Source: an uncultured Muribaculaceae bacterium
Lineage (GTDB): Bacteria > Bacteroidota > Bacteroidia > Bacteroidales > Muribaculaceae
NCBI GenBank assembly: GCA_910586995.1
Contig: CAJUKZ010000001.1
Location: 186,001-250,000 of the forward strand
Direction: 5' to 3'
DNA: 64,000 nt
The translations under genes and the position numbers were made by a program. Each line of letters opens with the position of its first letter. The stretch's first letter is position 1. Positions 36,369-46,348 of the stretch are shown here, piece by piece. The notes beneath the pieces were generated by a model, which saw only the letters and a program-made list of their open reading frames with translations, was not told the DNA's origin and made no database searches.

Positions 36369-37079
36369 TCAGTTTAAGGGTTTGTTATTGTTTATTAGGA
36401 ATGTCTTTACTAAGTTGCCGTCGAATGTCTGGTTGTCCTTTATCGTTACGCTGAATCGGTCTGCGCCGGTGGCGAGGAAGTCATCGAGGTTAAAGGACGC
36501 ATAGAATTGCTTCCAATAGGATGATCCCGTGTCATCGGCTTTTACGATAAGGTAGATCATCGGATTGTCTGTACCTATGGTTGCTTCGTCGATTGCGAGT
36601 TCAACGCTTTGAGGCGTTGTGGTGCAGTCGATCAGCATTTCGAAGTTGAGATAGTTTCCTGTGAGCCAGACTGATGTGAGCCTGATGCTTTTGGAATCGA
36701 AGTTGTCTGTTTCTTCGGCTGTCTTGGCTTCTGCCTTGCCGTTTATGACAGAGGCTCCACCATAGAGGGTTATGTTTCCGCCATCGCTTGTGTTGTTGCT
36801 GAGCATCTTATATGCGATTATCATGCGGCATCCTACGGGAAAGAGAGAGTTGTTGACGTGTTGTCCGGCTGCAACGAGTGTCACTTCCGGTGAGTCCTGG
36901 TTGCGGATGAGTGAGAATACCGCTCCATTGGAATTCTGCGCCGTGTATGTCACCATGTCGAATATGGTGTCGGCGGGTAGCGCTTCGCTTCCGTTTTCGT
37001 CAGAGCATGAAGTGAGAGTGCTTATGAGGAGCGCTGCTAAAATGAAAAGAGGAGAAAGAAATGTTTTATTCATACACAA
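36369..37079 (-). CDS. NigD-like lipoprotein
   Basis: A 236-residue secreted lipoprotein. Signal sequence and lipobox LTSC are clear (acylated Cys about residue 25), followed by a beta-rich body that resembles the NigD-like family: an N-terminal OB-like part (GCRMIIAYKML) and a C-terminal beta sandwich. NigD-like proteins are common in Bacteroidales; one is associated with bacteriocin-like loci, most have no known role. A second ATG two codons in (37073) is an equally good start. It lies 39 bp after the LolD-type ATPase gene. Confidence 0.6.
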   Translation of the reverse strand: MCMNKTFLSPLFILAALLISTLTSCSDENGSEALPADTIFDMVTYTAQNSNGAVFSLIRNQDSPEVTLVAAGQHVNNSLFPVGCRMIIAYKMLSNNTSDGGNITLYGGASVINGKAEAKTAEETDNFDSKSIRLTSVWLTGNYLNFEMLIDCTTTPQSVELAIDEATIGTDNPMIYLIVKADDTGSSYWKQFYASFNLDDFLATGADRFSVTIKDNQTFDGNLVKTFLINNNKPLN

Positions 37080-37118
37080 AGTGGTTAGTGTTTGGATGTA
37101 GAATTGTTGTACAGTGGA

Positions 37119-37802
37119 TTATAGGTTGTCTTTATGTGCCGGTCTTGTGATTGATGTTATACATCCGTCTGACATCCTGACCATGCGGTCGGCATCGGCG
37201 GCCAAAGTCTCGTCGTGCGTCACAATTACGAATGTCTGCCCCATGTCGCGGCGCAGGTCGAAGAATAGCTTGTGAAGCTCAAGCCGGTTGTGGCTGTCAA
37301 GACTGCCGGAAGGCTCATCGGCAAGGACTATTGCCGGAGAGTTGACCAAAGCGCGTGCAACTGCTCCGCGCTGCCGCTCGCCGCCCGACAGTTCTGCCGG
37401 CTTATGACCGGCTCTTGGGCCGAGTCCCATGTATTCGATCAGACTACGGGCTTTGTCCATGGCTTCATTGCGTGCCATACCTCCGATTATAGCTGGGACG
37501 GCGACGTTTTCGAGCAATGTGAACTCCGGTAGCAGCCGGTGGAACTGGAATACGAAGCCGATGTTGGTGTTCCTGAACTTCGACAGTTTTTTGTCGGAAA
37601 GTTTTGTCACGTCCACACCGTCGTAGGTGACGATTCCCGCATCGGCGCTCTCGATCGTGCCGATAATCTGCAGCAGCGTGGTTTTTCCCGCACCGCTTGG
37701 TCCTGTTATCGCCATGATCTCACCGCGCTCGATCTCAAGGTCTATTCCCTTGAGTACATCGAGCGTGCCGTAGCGCTTAACTATGCCGGTAGCCTTAATC
37801 AT
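37119..37802 (-). CDS. ABC transporter ATP-binding protein, LolD/MacB type
   Basis: A 227-residue ATPase with Walker [12 protein letters not shown]-loop in [12 protein letters not shown], signature [15 protein letters not shown], Walker [13 protein letters not shown] and H-loop VTHDE. The sequence after Q ([14 protein letters not shown]) is typical of LolD, which powers release of lipoproteins to the outer membrane together with LolC/E. No LolC/E-type permease is adjacent, so pairing is unresolved. Confidence 0.88.
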   Translation of the reverse strand: MIKATGIVKRYGTLDVLKGIDLEIERGEIMAITGPSGAGKTTLLQIIGTIESADAGIVTYDGVDVTKLSDKKLSKFRNTNIGFVFQFHRLLPEFTLLENVAVPAIIGGMARNEAMDKARSLIEYMGLGPRAGHKPAELSGGERQRGAVARALVNSPAIVLADEPSGSLDSHNRLELHKLFFDLRRDMGQTFVIVTHDETLAADADRMVRMSDGCITSITRPAHKDNL

Positions 37803-37849
37803 AGCGCGAAGATAATAATTATTTCGCGGATTATGGCCTGTGACGGATT

Positions 37850-39490
37850 TTATTTCACTTCAAGCACTTTGAAGTGGTCGCCTGTGCGGCTTACGATGTT
37901 GTCGAAATACTCCTGGTTGTATCCGCCGAACTTTGGTGATGCCGGCATTCCTTCGGGTGTGCGGGCGAAGTTTCCGTTCTCGTCTTCCGGTTTTATGTTG
38001 CCGTCCATGAACTTGACAAACAGGCGGTCGCCAAGTTTCTTATATTCTTTTGTGACGGTCTCGCTCCAGCGTGCGGAGATTTCCTGAAGGTATTTTTCTG
38101 CTTCGGAGTTCTTCATCCCGGAAATCGCTTTTTCTGCATCGGCTACTTCAAGTGATATGGCGTTCTCAAGATTGCCCTGCACCTTACGTATATCCGGAAT
38201 CATCTGTGAATAGCGGTTGTAGGCCTGGTTGGCCACATAGTTGTTGACCCAGAACATAGCGTCCCATGAGAGTGTGAGCATGTCACCGTTGCCGTGCGCG
38301 AGCTGATATGGTGCTTCTTTCACACAGTTGAATATGGGTACATATACACAGGTATTGGCATCGTCCACTCCAAACCAGAGTATGCCTTTCATTGCATTGT
38401 GGCGCTGTGGATGCATCTGCGACACGAAGGAGAAGCCTGTCTGCTGTGTGGCTATGGCACGCTCGTGGGTATATTCGGCGCTGTCTACTGTATATGTCAT
38501 CGGACGCCAGCGGTAGGGTACGGCATAGGGGCCGGCTCCCACGTCCTTGGTCATGTCCATAGGGGTGTCTTCGAAATGGTCGCGCATCATCCACTTCATA
38601 TCATCCACACTTACGGGTTGGGCAGGTTTTACCCACAGAGGCAGTGGCTCGCCCTGGCCTTTCATAACCCAGTCGAGATATTGGTCTACATTTCCTTTTG
38701 TCATTTTGTTGAAGTAGCTCCATACTCTTGCATCGCATCCGCGCAGAGCGCCGTAGTCTGTGACGGCATAGGCGCGCGAGAAGCTGAAATCTTCATCCTT
38801 GCCGTTGAAATACCCTTTTGAGCGTGCGAAGTCGATGACATCGGGACTGTAGAGGGTCTCAGGATCGTTGAGTGGGAACTGGTGTATGCGCGAGTGGTTG
38901 GCGTGGCCGCAAATGTAGCCGTCGGGCACACGGCGTGCAACCCATACAGCGCCTTTGTTGCCCGGGCCTTTGCCTATCATCTCCATGATCCATGCTTCGT
39001 CGGCGTCGGCTATGGAGAATGATTCGCCTTCGCTCGCGTAGCCGTGGTCGCGTACGAGCGAGGTCATGATCTCAATTGCTTCGCGGGCTGTGCGTGCGCG
39101 TTGCAGTGTGATGTAGATAAGCGAGCCGTAGTCCACGATACCTTGCGGATCATGAAGTTCGGAGCGGCCTCCCCATGTGCTTTCGCTTATGGTTAGTCCG
39201 TGTTCGTTCATGTTGCCGATTGTGGCATATGTGTGCGGCACTTCCGGAATGTCGCCGAGATAGCGTCCTGAATCCCAATCTATGACTTTGCGGGTCGATC
39301 CGGGTGCATGGTCGGCTGCGGGCTGGTTGTATAGTTCACCGTAGAGCACGTGGCTGTCGGCTGCGTATGTTATCATTGTGGAGCCGTCGGTGGTGGCGCC
39401 TTTGGTAGCTATGAGGCTGGTGCATGCCCAGGATGCTGCTGTGGCTGTACATACTGCTGCCAGAGCGGCGATAGTGCGTTTGAGGTTCAT
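37850..39490 (-). CDS. C69 family dipeptidase
   Basis: A 546-residue secreted Ntn-type cysteine peptidase. The signal peptide ends just before C23 ([19 protein letters not shown]), which becomes the N-terminal nucleophile after processing, as in PepD-type C69 dipeptidases. The conserved N-E-x-G-L block ([15 protein letters not shown]) and the DADEAWIME segment fit the family. It should digest dipeptides in the periplasm or outside the cell. It stands between the RecB-like gene (69 bp) and the LolD-type ATPase gene (47 bp). Confidence 0.88.
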   Translation of the reverse strand: MNLKRTIAALAAVCTATAASWACTSLIATKGATTDGSTMITYAADSHVLYGELYNQPAADHAPGSTRKVIDWDSGRYLGDIPEVPHTYATIGNMNEHGLTISESTWGGRSELHDPQGIVDYGSLIYITLQRARTAREAIEIMTSLVRDHGYASEGESFSIADADEAWIMEMIGKGPGNKGAVWVARRVPDGYICGHANHSRIHQFPLNDPETLYSPDVIDFARSKGYFNGKDEDFSFSRAYAVTDYGALRGCDARVWSYFNKMTKGNVDQYLDWVMKGQGEPLPLWVKPAQPVSVDDMKWMMRDHFEDTPMDMTKDVGAGPYAVPYRWRPMTYTVDSAEYTHERAIATQQTGFSFVSQMHPQRHNAMKGILWFGVDDANTCVYVPIFNCVKEAPYQLAHGNGDMLTLSWDAMFWVNNYVANQAYNRYSQMIPDIRKVQGNLENAISLEVADAEKAISGMKNSEAEKYLQEISARWSETVTKEYKKLGDRLFVKFMDGNIKPEDENGNFARTPEGMPASPKFGGYNQEYFDNIVSRTGDHFKVLEVK

Positions 39491-39559
39491 TATGTTGTGT
39501 ATATGGGTTTGTTTGTTATGTTTATAACGGTGTTTGTAGCGGTTTATTATGCCGGTTGT

Positions 39560-42500
39560 CTATAGTCTGACTTCCTTTATCTCGCCTGTGAGCAGATACC
39601 AGAGGTAGGCACGGACGTTGCCGAATCCCATTGCTCTTAGGAGATACATGTATCCTCTTACCTGGGTTATGTGCTCGTCGCTTGCGGCTGCAGTGAATTT
39701 GTAGTCCACGATCTCTACTGTGTCGTCATTGGTCCATACTACGCGGTCGGGGCGATATGTGGCCTGACGCTCGGGAAGATATATGGGGCGCTCATTGAGG
39801 GTATGGTCGAAGTCTATGAACCATCGCCTCACGTGCTCCGGATTGTCGGCAAAAGCCTTTTTCAGTATGTCGAGGTACTCGGTACGGCGTGTCCTGTCGA
39901 TGCGGCGTGACTGCGCTACCCGGTCGAAGGCGTGGTCAAGATCGTCGGCGCGGTGGATGAGACTGAGAACGCGGTGTAGCAGATCACCGCGGATCTGTTC
40001 TTCTGTGGCGGTTAGTTTGTCGGATGGAGCTGATGCAGCGTCGGGGGAGTCAAGGTACTCAGGTTGTGAGGGATCTTCTATGCATGTATACCTGTCTGTA
40101 TCGGTGCGGAACGTGGATTTGAACTCGGGTGCTTTCAAGGTCGATCGTTTCCTTTCTTCGTCTGCGCGCCGGTCTTTATCGCTGATGCTGTTCAGGGTAG
40201 ATTCTCCGAATTCGAAAATAAATGGCTGTACCGGTTTTTTTTGTTTAGTCGTGGGGGTGCTTTCTTCTTCCGTGCCGTCGGTAGGTGTTGGGTATATCTC
40301 CAACGGTTGCCAGCGTGCGCTACCGAATTTGCCGCTTGCAGTACCAGCCGTTAGCCAGGGCGCAACTGTTGAGCTGTCTTCTTTTCCGGCAATGACGGTT
40401 AGTTCGGCGATAGCTCGTGTGAAGGCTACGTATGTTAGGTTGAGTGCGTCGAGAGTGTTCTCTCTGCGGAATTCAAGAGCCTGTTGTCTGAAAGGAGAAC
40501 AGGAATCGGTGAGTTGCTTGAATACCGGCAACGACATGATCGGGGGTATGACATCCTGAGATATTCCCGGCAGGGGCACGGAATCATACCAGTCGGATTG
40601 TTTCTGTGATACGATGGATGCCTTGAAGTATGGTATGATGACGCATTTGGATTGAAGTCCTTTCGACTTGTGCACGGTCATCACTCTCACAGCGTCGACG
40701 TCTTCGGCCGATGGCACAGAGAATTTATCGCTTGCAAGTTTCCACCATTGCAGGAATGAGTGCAGGTCGGAGTTGTGCGTGGAGCAGTAGTCGGCCAGGT
40801 GGTCGTTGAAGGCTGTGATAAATGCCTTGTCGCGTTCGCGTGTTTCCGGGTCGATGAACGCCGATTCTATGTATTCGACCATCGACATGAGAGTGCTGCT
40901 GTGGCGCTCATTGATCATTGAGATGGTATCTGCAGCAGTATCGTTTTCTGTGCTTCTTACGAGGCTTATGGCGCTGTCGAGATCGTGTCCACGGCTGAGC
41001 AGATATTGCAGTCTTCGGATGATGAGGCTTATTTCGTGCGGCGTAGCGTACTCTTTCTCGTTGCTTATGCTGTTGTTTTGTCGCGACGCCTGTACGAGTT
41101 GCAGTACGCTCAGTATGAGTCTGACTGTAGGATTGGAATTAATGAGCAGGGCTTCGTCGGATGAAATTCTTATGTCGGGATGTTCCGATACAAGGTAATT
41201 CACCACTTTTATGCCTTCCTTTCGTCGGATTACAAGGATTGTGATGTCGGAGTACCTGTAGCCGGCTTCTGTCAGCCTCCGGATCTCTTTTGCAGTGTAG
41301 TCGAGGGAGAATTTTGCGAATCCTTCTTCGTTGGAGGCGGGGTAGCTTATGAGTTTTACGTGGCCTCCTTTTCCGATGTTTTTTTCGGCTATATTCTGCA
41401 CTACGTTTCCATATGTATCAGCCCCGAGGGTGTCGGCCAAAGTAGTGAAGAATTCGTTGTTGAACTTCACGATATTCTCGTAGCTGCGGAAGTTGGTGTT
41501 TTCGCCTTCTGCATTTCCGCGTGTGCGGTGGCTTCCGGGGAAGTCCTCGGCGACTTTTTTGTGCAGCAACGAGGCGTCTGCATTGCGGAATCGGTAGATG
41601 CTTTGCTTTTCGTCGCCGATTATAAGGTTGTCGTTATCGGTGGATTCGCTGTTGGCGATCAAGGGACGCAGATTATGCCACTGCATTCTCGATGTGTCCT
41701 GAAACTCGTCGATGAGGTAGTGCTGAAGCTGTACACCGAGGCGTTCATAGATGAATGGTGTGTCTGAGTCTGAGATGATCGTTCCCAGCAGATCGTTGGT
41801 GTCGGAGAGCAGTATCAGATTGTTTTCGCGTCTGAATCTGTCGATGTATCTGGCGGCGTGCCCCATCAACCCCAGATAATAAATACCGTCAAGCACCTTG
41901 GTGTATATTCTGCTCAGAATGCTGTTGCGCATGAAGCATGTGGCGATGTCGGTAGCCATATGCTCTATGCCAGCGAGGACTGGTTTTTTACCTTTGGCAT
42001 AGTCGCTCGTCAGTGGCGTTTTTTCGCCCGAAGCTATTGCTGGTATGGCCGCAGATTTTTCTTCCCATGAGAATTTTCCGGTTTGCCATGTTCTGATACG
42101 GGAGGTGAGGGTTGAGTTGAGCATCTTGCTCCCGACGAGGTCTACGCCGTTTTTCTCGAAGAATTCCGTAATGGCTTTTGCTTTTGCGCTTACCTCTATG
42201 GTGAAGTTCCTGATCGATGCGAAAAGCTGGCGTCTGAATGAGTCTATCCGGGTGGGGTCGGACAGGTATTCGAGAACGTCGGCGGCATTTTCTTTGAATG
42301 TCTCGTCGTTCATTCTGCTCAGGAAGCTTATCATTGTGCCGTATACACCGGATTCACCCTCGTCTGAGTTGAATATATTGAATTTTTCTCCGACTTCGAG
42401 TTTGTCTTCCATCAGTTGTTTTATCCATGATCCTACGGGTGTGGATTGCGGATGCTCGGATGTCTCGAGTTCGCGGAGCATCATGGATGCAGCCATTGCC

Positions 42501-42964
42501 ATTGCAAGGTGGTTGTTCAACTCTATCTCGAAGTTTCCCGGTTTGTCTATCTCTCTGGCGAAAGTTCTTAGTACGAGCTGGAAGAATGAGTCTATTGTAC
42601 TGACAGAGAAGAAGTTAAAGTCGAACAGTAGCTGTTGCAATGCAATGGATGCATTTTTGGCCAATGCTTCTAAGTCGCAGTGGAAATGCTGGGTCAGTAT
42701 TTTTGCGTATTCCGATGGATTGTCGGATGAAGATGCATTGCCAAGGCTTGCAAGTTCCTTGATTATACGCGTCTTCATTTCCTCTGTGGCTTTGTTGGTG
42801 AATGTTATTGCAAGTATGTGCCGGTGACGCCTGCGTTCTTTACGCAGGTCAGCCAGGGTGTATGTGCCGTCGGGATTCTTTTTGCCGAGTAAGGCTTTGA
42901 TGTATTCAAGCGCGAGGTTGAATGTCTTTCCCGAGCCGGCCGAGGCTTTGTATATCGTCAGCAT
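39560..42964 (-). CDS. UvrD/RecB-like helicase-nuclease (AddA-like)
   Basis: A 1134-residue double-strand-break repair type protein. Superfamily 1 helicase motifs are present: Walker A KASAGSGKTFNLAL at the very N-terminus, DEFQDTSRMQW, GDEKQSIYRFR, VMTVHKSKGLQ and VAFTRA. The C-terminus has a RecB-type PD-(D/E)xK nuclease (YRPDRVV ... VEIVDYKF). I use the ATG at 42962-42964, because the family begins directly with the Walker region and the longer frame would run into the SUI1 gene. No AddB-like partner gene is present in this window. The SUI1 gene ends 14 bp upstream. Confidence 0.9.
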   Translation of the reverse strand: MLTIYKASAGSGKTFNLALEYIKALLGKKNPDGTYTLADLRKERRRHRHILAITFTNKATEEMKTRIIKELASLGNASSSDNPSEYAKILTQHFHCDLEALAKNASIALQQLLFDFNFFSVSTIDSFFQLVLRTFAREIDKPGNFEIELNNHLAMAMAASMMLRELETSEHPQSTPVGSWIKQLMEDKLEVGEKFNIFNSDEGESGVYGTMISFLSRMNDETFKENAADVLEYLSDPTRIDSFRRQLFASIRNFTIEVSAKAKAITEFFEKNGVDLVGSKMLNSTLTSRIRTWQTGKFSWEEKSAAIPAIASGEKTPLTSDYAKGKKPVLAGIEHMATDIATCFMRNSILSRIYTKVLDGIYYLGLMGHAARYIDRFRRENNLILLSDTNDLLGTIISDSDTPFIYERLGVQLQHYLIDEFQDTSRMQWHNLRPLIANSESTDNDNLIIGDEKQSIYRFRNADASLLHKKVAEDFPGSHRTRGNAEGENTNFRSYENIVKFNNEFFTTLADTLGADTYGNVVQNIAEKNIGKGGHVKLISYPASNEEGFAKFSLDYTAKEIRRLTEAGYRYSDITILVIRRKEGIKVVNYLVSEHPDIRISSDEALLINSNPTVRLILSVLQLVQASRQNNSISNEKEYATPHEISLIIRRLQYLLSRGHDLDSAISLVRSTENDTAADTISMINERHSSTLMSMVEYIESAFIDPETRERDKAFITAFNDHLADYCSTHNSDLHSFLQWWKLASDKFSVPSAEDVDAVRVMTVHKSKGLQSKCVIIPYFKASIVSQKQSDWYDSVPLPGISQDVIPPIMSLPVFKQLTDSCSPFRQQALEFRRENTLDALNLTYVAFTRAIAELTVIAGKEDSSTVAPWLTAGTASGKFGSARWQPLEIYPTPTDGTEEESTPTTKQKKPVQPFIFEFGESTLNSISDKDRRADEERKRSTLKAPEFKSTFRTDTDRYTCIEDPSQPEYLDSPDAASAPSDKLTATEEQIRGDLLHRVLSLIHRADDLDHAFDRVAQSRRIDRTRRTEYLDILKKAFADNPEHVRRWFIDFDHTLNERPIYLPERQATYRPDRVVWTNDDTVEIVDYKFTAAASDEHITQVRGYMYLLRAMGFGNVRAYLWYLLTGEIKEVRL

Positions 42965-42978
42965 TCTATATAGGCTTA

Positions 42979-43335
42979 TCAGATGATGCGGGCCTTGAAT
43001 CCTGATTTTGTCAGGTATTGCATAGCCTGGTTCCGTCTGTCGCCTTGAAGCAGTATTTCGCCGCCTCGGCACGAACCTCCGCAGCCCATGCTTTTTTTCA
43101 TTGCGGCAGCCAGATCTTCGATTTCGCTGTCCGGAAACTCGTCAGTGAAGCCGGAGATGATTGTGGCAGGCTTGCCTGCACGGCCTTTGCGTTCGTATAT
43201 TATGTCCAGCCGTCCTGGATCTGCTTTTGTTTCTTCATGGGTCTCCCCGGAGGGTAGTGCGTCTTCCACCGGTGCATTGGCAAGGAGTGCTTTGAGGGAG
43301 TCTTGCCAGGATTGTGGTTCTGGTTTTTTGCTCAT
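42979..43335 (-). CDS. SUI1/YciH-type translation initiation factor
   Basis: A 118-residue protein with an unstructured N-terminus (1-45) and the SUI1/eIF1-like domain (about 50-118), with the characteristic segment MGCGGSCRGGEILLQGDRR. Bacterial YciH can act as an eIF1-like fidelity factor for initiation; the physiological role is uncertain. It lies 3 bp after the lipoprotein gene and 14 bp before the helicase-nuclease gene. Confidence 0.9.
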   Translation of the reverse strand: MSKKPEPQSWQDSLKALLANAPVEDALPSGETHEETKADPGRLDIIYERKGRAGKPATIISGFTDEFPDSEIEDLAAAMKKSMGCGGSCRGGEILLQGDRRNQAMQYLTKSGFKARII

Positions 43336-43338
43336 GTT

Positions 43339-43824
43339 TCAGTGGCTGGTTGCTGATTCTGGGTATATGGCATCGCCAAGTCCCATCGAGTCGAGTGGTT
43401 CTTCGGCTTCGAGGTATACAGGGGAGTCCGCCATTGCATGAAGCGAGGAAAGAACTTCGAATGCTGCTGCGTCGTCGAGAGTCAGGCTGCGCCTGTAGAT
43501 GATTACCGAGTCGGCGTTTGTGGCGAAGGCTTTTTTGTAGAGCTTGAGTGCGTTTGTGGTATTGATATCCTCGTATGTGAGTGAGTTGTCGGCGAGTTTC
43601 TTATAGACGAGGGCCAGTCGGCATAGCTCTGATGGCGTGAGAGTCTCCGGATTCTCGTTGTGGAATGCCAGCAAGCTGTCGGCGCACTCTTGGGCTGTGC
43701 CCATGTTGCCGTTGTAGATAGCGTTTTCGGCGCGCAGAATGGCATCTGCTGTGACCGGTCGGCTGCCGCATCCGGAGAGAAGAGATGCAGCGCCTATTAT
43801 TATGGCTGCTGTAATTCTGTTCAT
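43339..43824 (-). CDS. Hypothetical lipoprotein with TPR-like helical region
   Basis: A 161-residue protein. The signal sequence ends in lipobox LLSGC (C19), followed by a helical region (ADAILRAENAIYNGNMGTAQ ... LCRLALVYKKLAD) that looks like one or two TPR-type repeats. Its function is unknown. I use the ATG at 43822-43824 because the promoter at 43854-43883 lies within the longer frame. It is the first gene of the minus-strand run toward cysS. Confidence 0.7.
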   Translation of the reverse strand: MNRITAAIIIGAASLLSGCGSRPVTADAILRAENAIYNGNMGTAQECADSLLAFHNENPETLTPSELCRLALVYKKLADNSLTYEDINTTNALKLYKKAFATNADSVIIYRRSLTLDDAAAFEVLSSLHAMADSPVYLEAEEPLDSMGLGDAIYPESATSH

Positions 43825-43853
43825 ATCACAGGTGTTCTTGTGTTTACTGAATA

Positions 43854-43883
43854 CAAATTTACACAAAATGTGGTGCGCGGCAA
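43854..43883 (-). promoter_or_regulatory. Promoter of the lipoprotein-SUI1-helicase run
   Basis: On the minus strand TTG (43881-43883), 19 bp, TAAATTTG (43854-43861). It fixes the start of the lipoprotein gene at 43824 and sits only 30 bp beyond the uvrC stop. Confidence 0.65.
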
Positions 43884-43896
43884 TGTTTCAGGCTGA

Positions 43897-45717
43897 TTAT
43901 TTTTCGGCATGAGGGGGTATAAGCCCTTCCTTGACGGTCTTGGCTTTGGATAACCCTACGACAGAGGCCAGTTCGGTGATTGTGGCTTCTCTGATTTTCT
44001 TTACGCTTTTGAAGTGTGTGATCAGCGCCTCGGCTGTCTTAGGACCAATGCCTTTGATACCGTCGAGAGCCGATACAATCTGTGAATTGGAGCGCCTGTT
44101 GCGGTGATGTGTGATTCCGAAGCGGTGTGCTTCGTCGCGCAGATGCTGTACTACGCGCAGGGTCTCTGAGTTTTTGTCTATGTACAGTGGCACACTGTCG
44201 CCCGGAAAATAGATTTCCTCGAGTCTTTTGGCTATTCCGACCACAGCGATCTTTCCTCTCAATCCGATTGCATCGAGAGCCTCGACTGCGGAACTGAGCT
44301 GTCCTTTACCACCGTCGACAACTATCAATTGCGGGAGATCTTCACCTTCCTGCATCAGTCTGGTATAGCGTCTTGTCAGGACTTCTTTCATGGAGGCGAA
44401 GTCGTCAGGGCCTTCGACGGTTTTGATATTGAAATGGCGGTAGTCTTTTTTCGATGGTTTCCCGTCTCTGAACACAACGCATGATGCCACCGGATTTGTC
44501 CCCTGGATATTTGAGTTATCGAAGCATTCGATGTGGTGGGGAAGTTCTGAAAGATGAAAGTCGCTTTTGATTCTTTCGAGGAGTCTTTCGGTGCGTGCGC
44601 CTGGATCATTTCTTTCTGTATGCTTCAGTGCATCGAGTTTGGATTGCCGGGCGTTCTTGGCAGATACCTCAAGCAGTTTTGCTTTGTCGCCTCTGCGGGG
44701 AATGGTGAATGTCGCACCCTCGAATTGTACGTCCGGAATCTCCGGCACAATCACTTCGTCGTAGATTACGCCGAGGGTGTCTTTTATCTCCTGCATGGCG
44801 TAGGCAAGCAGTTGCGGAATGTCTTCGTCGAGTCGTCGTTTGTAGCGTAGAGTGACACTGCGGACCACTGCTCCGCGTCTTACGTGCATGTAGTTGATGA
44901 ATACATCCGTGTCATCGTCATCTATACCGAAGACATCTATTTCCGAGATAGTCTGCGACACTATGACGCTTTTGCTTTGGTATTTTTCTATGAGTTTGTA
45001 TTGCTCTTTAAGCTCCTGAGCCTCCTCGAATCTAAGTTCGGTGGATAGCTTTTGCATTTCATCTCTGAGGTATTGGAGCAGTTCGCGTGTTTCTCCGCGC
45101 AATACTTGTTTTATCCGGTCGATGTAGGTGTTGTATGTCTCAGGGCTTATCGCTCCTGTGCAGCATCCGCGGCATTTGCCTATATGGTATTTCAGGCACA
45201 GACGCCCTTTGCCTCTGTTTATGTAGTCCTTCGTTATCGGCAGTCGGCATGTGCGTATGGGATATAGCTCGCTGAGCAAGTGCAGAACCGTGTGTGCTAT
45301 TGCTGTATTGGTGTATGGGCCGAAATATTTCGACCCATCCTTTAGGTGGTGGCGGGTAAGGAATACCCGGGGGTATAATTCGTTGGTGACAGCTATCCAT
45401 GGATATGATTTGTCATCTTTTAGCAGTACGTTGTAGCGCGGTTGGTATTCCTTTATCATCGAATTCTCGAGATTCAGGGCATCCTGCTCCGTGGGGACAA
45501 CAATGTAGCTCATGTCGGCGATGGCGCGAACGAGCAAGTTGGTGCGCAGTGAGTCGTGTGTACGGTTGAAGTAGGATGAGACACGTCGCTTCAGATTCTT
45601 GGCCTTACCTACATAAATCACCGTACCCTCGGCATCATAGTATGTGTAGACGCCGGGGGTATCGGGGAGAATAGCTATTTTCTCCTTCAGTTCTGTCGAT
45701 TTTTCGTGTTTTGGCAA
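43897..45717 (-). CDS. uvrC: Excinuclease ABC subunit C
   Basis: A 606-residue nucleotide-excision-repair nuclease. It has the N-terminal GIY-YIG domain (PGVYTYYDAEGTVIYVGKAK), the Cys-rich region (CLKYHIGKCRGCC), a UVR segment, the RNase H-like nuclease domain (VVDGGKGQLSSA) and two C-terminal helix-hairpin-helix motifs (IKGIGPKTAEAL). Length is normal. It follows apt by 30 bp and ends just before the promoter of the next minus-strand unit. Confidence 0.97.
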   Translation of the reverse strand: MPKHEKSTELKEKIAILPDTPGVYTYYDAEGTVIYVGKAKNLKRRVSSYFNRTHDSLRTNLLVRAIADMSYIVVPTEQDALNLENSMIKEYQPRYNVLLKDDKSYPWIAVTNELYPRVFLTRHHLKDGSKYFGPYTNTAIAHTVLHLLSELYPIRTCRLPITKDYINRGKGRLCLKYHIGKCRGCCTGAISPETYNTYIDRIKQVLRGETRELLQYLRDEMQKLSTELRFEEAQELKEQYKLIEKYQSKSVIVSQTISEIDVFGIDDDDTDVFINYMHVRRGAVVRSVTLRYKRRLDEDIPQLLAYAMQEIKDTLGVIYDEVIVPEIPDVQFEGATFTIPRRGDKAKLLEVSAKNARQSKLDALKHTERNDPGARTERLLERIKSDFHLSELPHHIECFDNSNIQGTNPVASCVVFRDGKPSKKDYRHFNIKTVEGPDDFASMKEVLTRRYTRLMQEGEDLPQLIVVDGGKGQLSSAVEALDAIGLRGKIAVVGIAKRLEEIYFPGDSVPLYIDKNSETLRVVQHLRDEAHRFGITHHRNRRSNSQIVSALDGIKGIGPKTAEALITHFKSVKKIREATITELASVVGLSKAKTVKEGLIPPHAEK

Positions 45718-45747
45718 AGGAGAAGATTTATGTTTTTATGTTCAGTT

Positions 45748-46266
45748 TCAGCAGGAGATCATCACGTCGGTCTGGGCGTCTGACGGAAGATTCTTGCGAC
45801 CGTCCAGAGCTGTTATCTCAATGATGAAGTTTATATAGATTTTTTTAGGATTCAGACTCTTTACCAGATTGTATGCGGCCGTCATTGTTCCACCTGTTGC
45901 CAGCACGTCGTCGTGTATAACGACAATATCATCTTCGGTGATGGCATCGCGATGGATCTCTATTGTGTCTTTGCCGTATTCCTTGTCGTATGATATACTT
46001 ATTGTGTCGGCGGGGAGTTTTCCGGGCTTTCTTGCAGGTACAAATCCGGCACCAAGTTCGTTGGCCAGGATAGAGCCGAATATGAATCCGCGCGATTCTA
46101 TTCCTATTACTTTAGTAACGCCTTTGTCGCGGTAAAGTTTTGCAAGTTCCTCACTCATCATGTGTAGGCCGCGCGGGTCTTTGAATACCGTAGTAAGGTC
46201 TTTGAAGATTACGCCCTTTGTAGGGAAATCGTGGATGTCGCGGATTATAGATTTAATATACTCCAT
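45748..46266 (-). CDS. apt: Adenine phosphoribosyltransferase
   Basis: A 172-residue purine-salvage enzyme that makes AMP from adenine and PRPP. The PRPP-binding loop IHDDVLATGGTM has His where many homologues have Val or Asp before DD, a small variation. The flexible-loop and hood segments (ESRGFIFG, RKPGKLP) are normal for the family. It lies 82 bp downstream of mnmG; the gap contains the parS palindrome. Confidence 0.95.
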   Translation of the reverse strand: MEYIKSIIRDIHDFPTKGVIFKDLTTVFKDPRGLHMMSEELAKLYRDKGVTKVIGIESRGFIFGSILANELGAGFVPARKPGKLPADTISISYDKEYGKDTIEIHRDAITEDDIVVIHDDVLATGGTMTAAYNLVKSLNPKKIYINFIIEITALDGRKNLPSDAQTDVMISC

Positions 46267-46316
46267 TGTTGTGGTAGGTTATAATTGGTTGATTTGTTAT
46301 CGTTTAGGTTGTTGTT

Positions 46317-46332
46317 TGTTCCACGTGGAACA
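46317..46332. promoter_or_regulatory. parS site (ParB/Spo0J binding palindrome)
   Basis: TGTTCCACGTGGAACA is a perfect 16-bp palindrome (18 bp with the flanking T and A) and equals the parS sequence described for Pseudomonas; the general consensus is TGTTtCACGTGaAACA. It lies between the mnmG stop (46349) and the apt start (46266), in noncoding DNA. parS sites cluster near oriC and load ParB, which in turn recruits SMC. I found no second site in the window. Confidence 0.88.
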
Positions 46333-46348
46333 ATGATTGCGGATGAGT

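Noticed and set aside
34251..36454. Plus-strand frames of 210-282 codons opposite cysS and its neighbours
   Set aside because: cysS, DUF3467 and the helicase on the minus strand have clear motifs; the opposite frames have none.
36369..37079. NigD-like lipoprotein as evidence of a bacteriocin locus
   Set aside because: No bacteriocin precursor, leader peptidase or dedicated transporter lies beside it; the neighbouring ABC ATPase looks like LolD and the other neighbours are housekeeping genes.
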